In this document: positions 35,457 to 47,700 of the stretch, piece after piece
Layout: each line of letters starts with the position of its first letter
Numbering within the stretch: the stretch's first letter is position 1
DNA from: Biomphalaria glabrata
Taxonomy: Eukaryota > Mollusca > Gastropoda > Planorbidae
Direction: 5' to 3'
Assembly (NCBI RefSeq): GCF_947242115.1
Contig: NC_074711.1
Coordinates: forward strand, 53,736,463 to 53,800,462
DNA length: 64,000 nt
Notes under the pieces: generated by a model
Seen by the model: the letters and a program-made list of their open reading frames with translations, nothing else
Database searches by the model: none
What the model was told of the DNA's origin: nothing
Program-made: the position numbers and the translations under genes

Positions 35457-37759
35457 CAAACTTTTTTGTCTGCCGGCACAGTTAAAAAACTAAAAAAATT
35501 TCATTTCGCGGCACACCAGGAAGAACAACAGATCAGATGTTTTATTATAAAATGAACATTTATTTTACCCTGTTTTTAAGTATTAGATCTACATTTAATG
35601 TGATGGATGTGCCTGTTTTTTTTTTTTAGAGCAAATGCGATCTAATCTAGGCTCCAAAATCGACAAACTCACATTTTATCGTCTATTGTAAGATGGCTCT
35701 CTCTTTTCTTAGACTTGATTTCAGTCAGTGCTGAAAATCCAAACTCACAAAACCATGAAGATGCAAATGGAAGAATTATTTTGATTGCTTTTAAACTTAT
35801 TGCAGGATATAACTTGTTGATTGAAATCCAAAACAAATCCTGGCTTTTCTCGGCAAAACTTGACTTAAGAACTGCATCTTCAGTTGCAAGATTTGTAGAG
35901 TCATTGTTTCCAAATGGATAGCTGACCCATCCATATTCATTACTTCCAACTGTTGGAAAGTAATGCTGCAATGCTGACTGCAGGTGTGTCAAAGTGTCCA
36001 GAATTTTGGGGTGATTTCTATATTTGAATCACATTTATTGTAAGTAGAAAAGCAGTCGAAGACTTCTTTCGATATCTTACTTTGCAACAACAACAATTTT
36101 TCAACAAATAATTTCAGTTTTGAGGATGCAGTAATGATGTTTTTCGATTGTCCTTGAAGACTTAAATTCAGTGAATTTAATTTGTCAAATAAATCAGAGA
36201 GAAATATCACCTTAACCCACCAGATCTCGCCATGAGTAGAAAATCCAAAGACTTTTTTTCAGCCTCCAAGAATGAAATCAGCTCAGCCTTGAGTTGAACG
36301 ACACGCTTTAACACTTTTCCCCCGGAGAGCCAACGAACATTAGTGTGATACAAGAGACATTTGTAGTCTGAATTCATTGCTTCACATAGCTGAGAGAAAA
36401 GTCGGGATGCAAGTAGTCGAGAATGGATGAAGTTTACAACTGTAATTACTTGATCCAGAACAGACATCAAATCTTTCGGCAAAGATTTGAAGACAAGAGC
36501 TTCTCTGTGGATCATGCAGTGAACAACTAATTAGTTTGGATTTTCTTGACAGACATGAATGATAAATCCCTTTCTGTTTCCCTGCATGGAAGGACAGCCA
36601 TCGGTGCAAACGCTGACACAATTTCTCCACTGTAGTTTGAAGAGGAAAATGTCCTCATTCACCACATTGAAAATATCTTTGCCTTTGCTCGTAGTTGGCA
36701 AGTCTTTGCAAAAAAAGAATTCGTTGACACATTTTTCATACCTTATGAACCGAATAAAAGCTATCAGCTGAGCTTTGCCGTTAACATCATTGGATTCATC
36801 AGCTTGAAGAGACCACAGCAGAGACACTTCATCGTCAGGAGCGTGAAAGTGACGATAAGTCTTCCAATCTGCTTGAGATAGTATCATTTGACAAAGGAAC
36901 TTTCTTAAGTTTTTCGGCGGCATCGGGTCCTATGATAATTTCATCAACTATTGCTAAAGCTGGGTGCTGAGTGCGCTTTCTTGTGTTTTGCTAATAACTG
37001 AGCAACCTTATAACTTGCTATTAATCCCTTTTCTGGCAGCTTTAGGTAGTTCATAAGTTTCTTAGCTTGTCTATTTTGTTAAGCCCTGATGTTTTCAAAG
37101 TATTCCTTCGGTTGCGCTTTTACAGCTGGATGTTTTATTTCCAAGTGTCTCTTCAATTTGCTTGAAACAAGCGCCTCATTTGATAGAGTTTCATTGCAGA
37201 TCAGACAGAATGGCAATGGAACATCTTCAGGTCCAGAAGATATGAAACCATATCCGATGTAATCTTCTTTGTACCTTCGTTTGGTACCTTAGTTTTCATT
37301 TAACGTTTTCGCAGTTTCATTCTTTCTAACTTATTTCTCTGTGGATAACAATGAAAAACACTTAATGATAATATGTTATTATTAGAATACAGCTAAAAAA
37401 TTGAAATGAAAAACAATCGCTTATTATTATCGTTACCTATTCAAGAACTGCTGTGCGTCTGCTAGGGCGGCCTACATTTGAGTCATTATAATAATATATA
37501 TGTATAGTCGAAAATTCTATAACCTGAATAACTAACACCCCTTTCCGTCATACTGTAGAGTTCCGATTTATCAGGACAGAGAAAAGAGTTTGTGCTACTG
37601 TTACTGGTCGTTTGCAAGTGGGGTTGTCATCGCAACATAGGATAAAAATTTAATAGTCGGCAGACCTGTGGTGTATAAATTTCAAATATTTGTAGAAACT
37701 CCCGCGGCACATCTGCAAATCTTCCTAGTGTGCCGCGGCACACAGTTTGAGAAACACTG
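35457..37759 (-). mobile_element. BED-type hAT transposon, broken (ZBED5/FAM200-like)
   Basis: The termini are CAGTGTTTCTCAAAC (left) and GTTTGAGAAACACTG (right), inverted. The - strand reads an N-terminal BED zinc finger near 37210-37120 (PFCLICNETLSNEALVSSKL, then KRHLEIKHP). Next come LLWSLQADESNDVNGKAQLI, CVSVCTDGCPSMQGNRKGF, HTNVRWLSGGKVLKRV, and the terminal hAT region ASSWFCEFGFSALTEIKSKK. These follow the order of a normal transposase, but they are spread over several frames with stops between. ATCTAGAC is present right of the element and a few bases left of it, in CTAGA-rich DNA, so the target duplication is uncertain. Confidence 0.85.
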
Positions 37760-38047
37760 ATCTAGACTAAGAATAAGACTAAAGTCTTAGAGTAGTTAGA
37801 CTCAGACTCTAAACTCTAACTGTTAGACTTAGAGTGATCCAGTTTTATTTTTATTCTGAACCAGTTACAAGCAAGTCTTGAGCTTGTTAATCATAAATAT
37901 AAAATAGATCTATCTACATAAGACCATAAGACATAAACTTGTTTGAATTATTTAAAATCATCTGATCAAGACTCAACTATAACTAGATCTCTATAAGTAG
38001 ATCTAGTATCTAGAATCTATAATTATATTCTAAATCTAGACTAGACT

Positions 38048-38229
38048 CAGTGTTTCCCAAACTTTTTCTTCAACAGAACACTTTGCTTATTTTTTTTAGA
38101 GAGGTTAATTTATGTTTTTAGAGAGGTGAATTCATGTGGTGGCCTACTAGTTAATTATTTCAGTAGTTCATGGAACACATATTCATGCCTCATGGAACAC
38201 TTCTGCGGGACATAGTTTGGGTAACACTG
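38048..38229. mobile_element. 182-bp hAT-type MITE
   Basis: The termini are CAGTGTTTCCCAAAC and GTTTGGGTAACACTG. The interior has a partial inner symmetry (GAACACTT near 38075 and GGAACACTTCTGC near 38196). Its ends match the element at 35457-37759 and the MITE at 24037-24219. A clear target duplication was not seen. Confidence 0.75.
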
Positions 38230-38764
38230 ATCTAGATCTTCTAGAGTAGAGTCATCTTGATCTTTCTCAGTATCTCTCTAGACAAAATAAAAAAAATTTC
38301 ATTAATTTATTTATTCACCATATCTAGATTTTCTTATGCCCCTACTTTTACACCATGATAAAAACTGTTATTATAAATTTATTTTAAAAAATTAACATTC
38401 TGCTAAAACTTTTCATACGTTACATTCAGTAAAAAACAAAAACAGCTTGTGATGGCTCTGGGTTGCTCTTGGGGGAGCAAACAGTTGAAACCTGCATAAT
38501 AAAGACAAATAAACACCTCAACTAGAAAAGAATGAAGTAAGAATTAGGTCTGGTACAGAAATAGAGAGTTGAAAGTATAGATTTGATTTGATATTGAAGG
38601 AACCAAAATTTAAAATCCCAAAGGCTAATCAGATTCGAAACTTACACATTCATTGAGTGACTATTGATAACTGTATATTATATAATGTTACTGAGGAATA
38701 CACAGCTAAGTGACATAATTTTTTTCTATAAAAAGATATCTAGGTATTTAAAAGTAAGGTCACC

Positions 38765-41700
38765 ATGTCTGCATTAAAGAGTATTCTTCATCAGTTTCCA
38801 CCCCCGCCACAGCATGGTCACATGACAGCGTTAGAAAAAGATGGACAAATGATGGACTTCCCTGACACATTACCTGCACCTAGTGTAAGACTTGCACAAT
38901 TTTTTGTTATAGTTACTCTTCATCTAAAATACACAACTCTTGTTGGATTCCAATTGATTAGGGTAACAAAAAAATAGCTCTTTGATATTTTTATATGTGT
39001 AAAATTTTAAAGTTAGGATACTGGTATATTGAAAGTTCAGAAAGCAAAGTTATGCTTAAAGCAACCCTTTTTATTTCAGCTTATTGATTATCCTGAAATT
39101 GTGCTTTCGAAGGAATCAATCAATCGTACAAATTTACGATATGAAAAAGCTCAATTAGCCTTTCTTTCTACTGGTCAGGCTTCATGGAAAAGGTTTATAA
39201 ATACTGGGTATGTACATTACTTTTGGTTACATGATCCTTGATTTATATTTTTCTGTAGTTTTGTAGTAAAAAAAAAAAAGCTTTGGTACTGTGCACTTTA
39301 ATAATTTCAGTGTATATTTTTGTTTTTCAGTTTTAGTGAAGGATTATTCAAAATGATGGAGGAAATAACTGAAGCCAATGATGAAGGTCATAATTATAGA
39401 TTTATTTTCTTTGAGATTTATTTTAAAGTAGATTGGGAATCACATTTTTTAGTGCTTCTCTCTCTTTTTTTTTTTTTATAAAGCTTATATCAACTCACTC
39501 TGTTATTTCTCCAACACCCAATCTCGGATTAAGCTGAAATTTTGCACAATTATTTCTTTTGACTGGCAACACAAGAATGAATAAAAAAATTAACCAATTA
39601 GTTAATTAACTACTGGTAATTAATTATTTTGTTTGGTACCTTGAACAAGGGAGAGTAATTGTACTTGACACACGTGGAGGTATAAGTTGAATTAATCCCC
39701 TTGAGGACTCTTGAGCCCTGAGTGAACATTTTTTTTATGCATTTAAAAAACCATCATGTTAACATTCACCAAGATACCCCCTTCTCTCCCCCTTCACAAC
39801 TGTTCCAGACATGTGATAGGATCATGGCACATTGAGAAAGCTTAAATCTAAACAAAAACAATTGGTAAAGATATTTCTAATCGCACAGATTTATTATGTC
39901 TAGGTCAATTGCATGTAATATTTAAGCTTTGTTTGTTTTTTTAAAGCATTTTTTATGTTTTTCTTGTTTGTTTTAAGAATTGTTGATTTGAAAATCTGCA
40001 GGTTAGAAATTCTTTTTTTTTCTATCAGGGTTTTTACTTATATGACTGCTAAAAAAATATTTCTTAATGTTTCTCATTTCTTTCTTTCTACTAGTGCCAC
40101 CCTGGATCTCATCAACTTGTAAAGTCATTGTTTCCCTGGTGGAAGCTGCAAAAACTTTAAGCATGTCCTTTTTCGCACAGAGTTTTGTGAGTTTGTCTTA
40201 TTGATACTATTATAGTATGTGTTTTCGTATATATAAATTGTACATATGAGAAAAATCATACTCATATGAATGACAAACTTTTCATTTTTTTTATTGCAGA
40301 TAACTGATGAAGAGATATTTTTGAAATATATGCATGTAAATAATTGGTAAATGTAAATATTTAACTGGTACTTAAAGCTAGTCATTCCTCATGATGTCAG
40401 ACTTCTTTTAATAATTAAATGTAAAGTGTTTTTATTTTTTTTTTATTTTTTTTTTTTTTTTTTTTTTTAAAGATTCAATCGTCCCGAGACATGACGTTAA
40501 ACTGCGCTCCTCTTTCCTTAGCACTTTTGGAGCTCAAAAGTGCCCTACTTCTTTTCTATCATTGTGTCTGCCTCCTCTTTTCCTAAGTCTGCCTTCATTG
40601 ATCATCACACTGTCTCCTTAACTTTAAATTCTCACTACGTCCTAGACCAGTCCGTTTGCCGTGGACTGCGACGGGTAAGGGGGGATAAAGAGATCCTGGT
40701 GTTTGAGTGGTGGCTATCTGAGGATAAACCACAACAACACAATACTTTGGCTCCAAGTTCCCCTAGACCTGAGACCCAGATGGCCCGCTCTGGGTCAACC
40801 GGCTGGTCATGCCGAGCTACCAGCATAGGTCGTCGACCTATGCTGGAGGGCGGTGGCTGGAGGGTCAATCAGGGAGCTGCTGTATCGGACACATGTCCGA
40901 TGTAGCAGCTGACTGAGTATAGCACCTGTGTAGCCCTGGCGGGCTCATTCTGGACATCCGAATGGCCCGTCCCCTTGTTGGACTCGATGGCGGGTGGGGA
41001 GCACAGGTGCCGAATTAACCAAAATATATATGGACAAAAAAACACACACAAAACTACTTGCCCCAGACCTATGTCTGGGCAAGAAACGACGAATTGACGA
41101 TAAAAAAGAGGAGGTCCCAAAAAGCTGTGCCACCTGGCCATCATTTCTGGTGGTTAGATGCACAGAGGAGGGAAAAAGCCTGACCAAGTTGAGCCCTTTT
41201 ATTATCTATAAGGGACTCAAGTCAGTAGTGGGAGAGCCCAAGAGTGTGTCTAAGCTACATAAAACAATGGAACTCCTTGTAGAAGTAGACAGCAAGACAC
41301 ACTCTGATGGGCTTTTAATATGCAGAAGACTCTGTGAACTCCAAGTGGAAGTCATGCCACACAAGAGTCTGAACACCAGCAGAGGTGTAATCAGCTCTAG
41401 GGACCTACTGGAATGTTCCGAGAAGGAAATAGTGGAGGGCATTGAAGGAGTCACCCATGCCCGGCGCATTACCAGGCGCAGGGAGGGTGAGGAGGTCAAA
41501 ACCGCCACTATTATCCTCACATTCGGAACTAGGACACCGCCAGAGTATGTGAAGGCAGGATACCTACGAGTTCCAGTGAGGCCCTACATACCTAACCCCA
41601 TGAGGTGCTTTAAGTGCCAGGGTTATGGACACGGCGCGGCAGTCTGTAAGAGGAACACTGTGTGTGCCAGATGTGCTGGAGAGGGTCATGAGGACAAGGG

Positions 41701-44700
41701 CTGCACAGCCCAGTTCAAATGCCCAAACTGTCAAGCTGGCCACTCAGCCTACTCCAAGGACTGCCCTGTGTGGAAACAGGAGGTTGCCGTGCAGGAGTAC
41801 AAGGCAAGAAACGGATGTACCTTTAGCCAGGCGAAATCGGCTGTACTGGCCCTACCCAAGGGCCAATTCCGCTTGACAAAGACCTACGCCCAGGCTGTTG
41901 CTAAGAAAGGAAGATCCATAGCCACACAGACGGACACATTGACCCCACCACCCCCTCCTCCTCCCCCAACTCAGAAAAAAACACCGCCAAAGAACACACC
42001 TCTGAAGAAACAAGAAAGCCCTGTTGTCATGCTAAAGAACAGGTTCTCTGTGCTCGCTGATGAGAGCATGGAGACTGAGCAGCATGTCAAAACCAATACT
42101 CCGGGAGAACCCGGAGACATCATGTCTGACACAGGTTCTCCTCAGAGAACCCAGCGGAACACAAACCTCTACTGAGTTAGAGGTTGACCAACTCCCTAAG
42201 GGGAGAAATCAAAGCGGAGAGGATGCCCGAGGTGAGAGAGGAGGAAATAACCTCCGCTCTAACCAGAGGGATCTCCCCTCTCCAGAGAGAAAGACTTCCC
42301 CCAAAAGGGGGTTGTCCTCCTCTCCATCCAAACCCAAGAATAAAAATACCAAGGTCACTGGAATAAAGGGAAACCCCTCCGGGGGCCTCCCAAGGCCAAA
42401 TAGCTCCAAGTAGGTCATCTAGAATAAGCCATGGATTCCAGAATTGTACAGTGGAATTGTAGAGGCCTCAAGGCCAATTACGAGGAAATGCAGCTACTGA
42501 TGGACTCTGAGACTCCTGTAGCTGTCTGCTTACAGGAAACATTTCTAAAAGATTGCATCAGCTTCCGAAGCTACCGTGCTTACACCAAGAATGTTGAGGA
42601 TGCAGAGAGAGCATCAGGTGGAGTCTGTATCCTTGTGAAGGATAGCATCCCCCATGAGAGGGTAGAACTACAGACCACACTACAGGCCGTAGCAGCTAGG
42701 ATAACCCTTCACAAGGTTATCACTTGCTGCAGCCTGTATCTACCACCAGGCGCTCCATTAAACCGAACAGACATGGAGGACCTATTGAAACAACTCCCCC
42801 GGCCTTATTTAATCCTTGGGGATTTCAATGCCCATAACACCATGTGGGGATCCAACAATACCGACACAAGAGGTCGTATGCTGGAGGATATCTTCCTCCA
42901 ACATGATTTATGCATACTTAATGATGCATCACCGACCTACTTGCACCCAGGAACTGGATCATTCACATGCATTGACCTCACCGTATGCGTCCCCGGACTT
43001 CTGGACGATTTTAAATGGTCAGTTAGCAATGATCTACGGGGAAGTGATCACTTCCCAATCATCATTACTAACAATCTCCCTTCATTGGGACGACCTCAGC
43101 GGTGGAAACTGAATAAGGCCGATTGGGAACAATTCCAAAAAAGATGCTCTGAGGATATCACAGAAAATATCCTCCATGAACAGAACCCAGCTGATACCTT
43201 TGCTAGCAAGCTACTAAGTATAGCCAGGAAAGTTGTACCCCTAACCTCTGCAAATCCAAAACGGCCTAGCAAACCATGGTTTGATACAGCTTGCAAGAGT
43301 GCTATTGGTGATAGGAAAAAACGACTGGCTGCATTTATAAAGAATCCTTCCCAGGAAAACCTAAAGCTATTCAGGATAGCTAGAGCAAAGGCTAGACAAA
43401 CCATACGGTCAGCCAAAAGGAATTCCTGGAGAAGTTTTGTCGGCAGTCTGGATGCCAAAACTTCTGCTAGAGCGGTTTGGAAGGCAGTAAGGCGAATCAA
43501 AGGGAAAGAATCAAATGCAATAGGGCATTTGAAAAACCAAGGACGAACTGTCACGTCCCCCAGAGAAATAGCTGACTGCCTTGCATCCTCAATAGCAGAA
43601 AAATCATCCACTGCACACTACACGCCAGAGTTCCAAAAAGTCAAAACCAGGGAGGAAAGACACCCCATTGATTTCAGGTCAGAGAACAATGAAGACTACA
43701 ACAAACCGTTCTCGCTTGAGGAACTGAGGGAATCGCTGGACAAGTCACATGACACAGCGCCTGGAGAAGACGAAATCCATTACCAGTTCCTCAAGCACCT
43801 TCCCGAACCCTCATTGGCAGTCCTACTAGGGGTCTATAACTGTGTGTGGCAAACAGGCGCTTTCCCAAACAGCTGGAGGAAAGCCACAGTTATACCGATA
43901 CCTAAACCGGGAAGAGACGGCTCTGACCCAGCTAACTATCGACCAATAGCACTAACAAGCTGCATCTGCAAAACCATGGAAAGAATGATTAACAGTAGGC
44001 TGGTCTGGTACCTGGAAAGGAATAAAGTGATCTCAAACTACCAGTGCGGATTCCGGCAGGGGCGGACAACAACTGACCACCTGGTAAGGCTGGAAGCTTA
44101 TATTAGAAATGCATTACTCAGAAGAGAACATCTAGTAGCTGTATTCTTCGATATAGAAAAGGCCTATGACACAACCTGGAAACATGGCATTCTACGTGAC
44201 CTGGCGCTTATGGGGCTTAAGGGACACCTCCCCCGTTTTGTGGAGGAATTCCTGAAAGATCGAAAATTTCAGGTCCGAGTGGGCAACTCCGCTTCTGACA
44301 CTCATGACCAGGAAATGGGTGTACCCCAGGGCAGCATTCTGTCAGTCACCCTGTTCAACATTAAAATAAATAGCATCATAAATGCGCTGTCCCCTGGCAT
44401 AGAGTGCTCTTTGTATGTTGATGACTTTGTCATTCTTACTTATGGGAAAAACATGAACACCTTAGAAAGGAAATTACAGTTATGTTTAAACAAAATTCAG
44501 GGTTGGGCAAACTATAATGGTTTCAAATTCTCTGACTCCAAAACAGTTAGTATGCATTTTTGTAATCTAAGGGGGCTCCACCCAGACCCTGAACTATTTA
44601 TACTCAAAAAGAAGATCCCTGTCGTGAAAACTACAAAATTTTTAGGTCTCACCTTAGATTCCAAATTTAATTTTCTCCCCCACATTAAGGAACTTAAGAA

Positions 44701-47700
44701 GAAATGCCAAAAGTCATTAAACATACTAAGAGTACTCAGCCATACGGACTGGGGAGCTGACAGAGATACCTTGCTGCTGCTCTATCGGAGTCTAATTCGA
44801 TCCAAGCTAGACTACGGATCCATAATATATGGAGCAGCAAGGAAGTCGTACCTAAAAATACTGGAACCAATACAAAATGCTGCCCTGCGTCTCTGTCTCG
44901 GCGCGTTTCGTACATCACCTATCCCAAGTCTCCATGTGGAGGCTGGAGAACTCCCCATGGATATAAGAATGAAAAAGCTTGCAATGCAGTATATAGTCAA
45001 GCTAAAATCCAACCCCACAAACCCTGCTTTTGACTCCATATTTAACCCCACAGAGGTAGAATTATACAATCGAAGGCCTAACGTCATACAGCTGTTGGGC
45101 CTTCGAATGAGAGAACCCATCCAAAATTTAACCCCACCCATTGACCAAATCTCTAAAATAGAAACCCCTCAGAATCCTCCTTGGCTAATGAATAAACCTA
45201 AATTAAATTTATCCCTCCTTAATTTCAAAAAAGAAAATACAGACCCAAGCATACTACAAGTCCACTTTAGGGAACTGCAGGAGAGCTACGGAGATTGTGG
45301 CACCATCTACACAGACAGATCCAAAATGGAGGGAAAGGTCGCGTGTGCCTGCTCCTTTCGGAACAAAACAATCTCCCGTAGACTCCCCGATGGCTGCTCC
45401 ATCTTTATGGCCGAATTGCACGCAATATTGCTTGCACTTATGGCCGTAAAAGCATCAGAAAGGAGTAAATTTATAATCTGCTCCGACTCCAAATCTGCAT
45501 TGCAAGCTTTGGGGCGGATGAAGACTGACATCCCATTGGTACATAAGAGCCTGAAGCTGTTGGACCTAATAACAGCCGACCGTAGGGATGTCACCTTCAT
45601 CTGGGTCCCCTCCCATGTTGGCATTGAGGGAAACGAAGCCGCAGACAGAGAAGCAAAGAGAGCCCTAAATCATGCGGTGTCAGGAACCCAAATTCCCTAC
45701 TCGGACCTGAGACAAAGTATTGCCTCTGCCACCTATCGAGAGTGGCAGAACCGATGGGAGGCTGAGACTCACAGTAAACTCAGGCAGATTGTGGCGGATG
45801 TCAGGTGGCGGCCCACATCTAAGGGTCTGACAAGGCGTGGTAGCACAACCATGTCCAGACTTAGGATTGGCCACACCTACATCACGCACTCTTTTGTACT
45901 GAAGAGAGAGGAGCCCCCACTTTGCGAGTACTGTGACTCTCGCCTCACCGTGGAACATATCCTCGTTGATTGCCCCAGATACCAGGATGTCAGGGCGAAA
46001 CATTTTAGAGCCACTAATCTAAAAACACTATTTAATAATGTCGACCCTGGGAAGGTACTGGGCTTTATTCGGGAAGTGGGGCTATCTACGAAGATCTGAT
46101 TTCTGAATTTGTGAACATGCACTATTTACATTAGATTTTTACCAAATATTTAAATTTTTACTACCTTTACTATTTTAACTGTGAATAGACCTTAATTTTA
46201 ATTATATGACTGTATAGAATCTGGCCCTTGTTGTTTAGAGAGAGAGTAGTCCTTAAGGGACTGCAGGCACGACATGGCCTAAATTGTGCCGATGTGCCTC
46301 AAATCAACAAATCAAATCAAATCAAATCAAAGATTCAAAATACACATTGAGTACTAGGAATATTAAACTAACCAAGAGCTCTATCATTCTTTTTTTTTTT
46401 GTAATGGTTTTATATCAATCTTATTCTCAATGTTTGTCTTTTATCACCAGGCTCAAAAGTCCCATCCAGTCCATAGCATGGCATCCGCATGTGGCAAAAG
46501 CTGCCGTGGCCCTACGTGATGACTCTGTACATATCTACTACTCCGGGAACAGCCTGTCTCCAATACTCAAGCACAAGCTACAGAAACAAGTTGCAGATCT
46601 CGCCTGGCAGTAAGTAGAGTAGCACCTTAAATATTGATTTTAGTTTGTTTGTTTGATATTCTGGACACATTTATCATTATCAATTTTTCGCTTTAGAAGA
46701 AGAAAAGTGGGTTTTGGTGGGATAGGTGTTAGGCCACTGATGGTTACCAAGTCCTAATGGGATTGAAATTTTTCTTGAATGAGAGATTTAAAGTACACCT
46801 GATTTAAGCATGTATTAACACTTTTTTGGTGCATAAACTTTTTTCATTCCAGTTTTTTTTAATTCATATTTATTTCTACACAGAGCTAAATCTAAATTTA
46901 AATCTAATTCTCCTCTAGACCTAGATGTAGATCAGAATTGCAAATCCACATAATTGTCAGAATAAATGTGATGGATTATCCTAGATCTTTGGGATTATGA
47001 AATAGTTTTCAGAAAGAGCACAGAATATTTCTATGAAAGCGTGTGTTTGTGTACAAAATTGCCTAAGTTTGAAATGTAAAGACTGTAGGTAATGAAAATG
47101 TCTGCATTCTATTGGAAATTCCAAGGACAAAAAAATGTGTTGTTGGGAGAATGTTTCATTTAATATAGTGGGGGGGGGGCATTTTAATGCAGGCAGGCAC
47201 CAAGTTGCTTTAACTGATGTAGTAGAAAGCACCTGGTTGCAGGCGGCTTCAGAAATGAGACAGCTGGATGTCACTTACAAAGGCTGTGGGATACACATTT
47301 GACACCAAAAGAAAATCTGCTGCCGAGGACAGGCGATGACTGTGAAAAGAAAATCTTAATCGACCACTGACAAACAATATTTATGTCTGTCGTGCAAAAT
47401 ATGTAGGACAAAGCTGGGGCTGCATAGCCACAGGAAATACTGCAGACCGAATACAAGCCTTACTATTATTATATATGTTATAAAATAATAATTTTTCTTG
47501 ACTATAAAACCATTTTATTTGTGTTCCTTAGACCATTATCAGCTTCAGTTCTGGCTGTGGCCTGTAAAACCTGTGTTCTTGTGTGGCATGTGGAGCCCAC
47601 ATCTTTAGCAGTGAGGTAAAGATAGTAGTATTGAGTTTTAAATATTGCTTTAAACATTCATTAAGATTTCATCATTGAAATAAAGCCTATAGGATTTATA

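Larger units (their letters stand above)
40479..46328 (+). mobile_element. Complete-looking I-superfamily LINE in AAAS intron 5
   Basis: AAAGATTCAA is perfectly duplicated at 40469-40478 and 46329-46338. The element starts TCGTCCCGAGACATGACG, has a ~515-base leader, ORF1 (40994-42175), a ~255-base spacer and ORF2 (42431-46099). The 3' UTR ends in a short CAAAT/AAATC microsatellite. Target-site duplication, microsatellite tail, zinc-knuckle ORF1 and an ORF2 with endonuclease, RT and RNase H fit the I superfamily (I, Nimb and Ingi-like elements). Both frames are open, so this is a young copy that may be able to move. It has the same orientation as AAAS. Confidence 0.92.

Noticed and set aside
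43096-43611. 171-codon - strand frame inside the LINE
   Set aside because: Antisense shadow of ORF2, which has full domain support.
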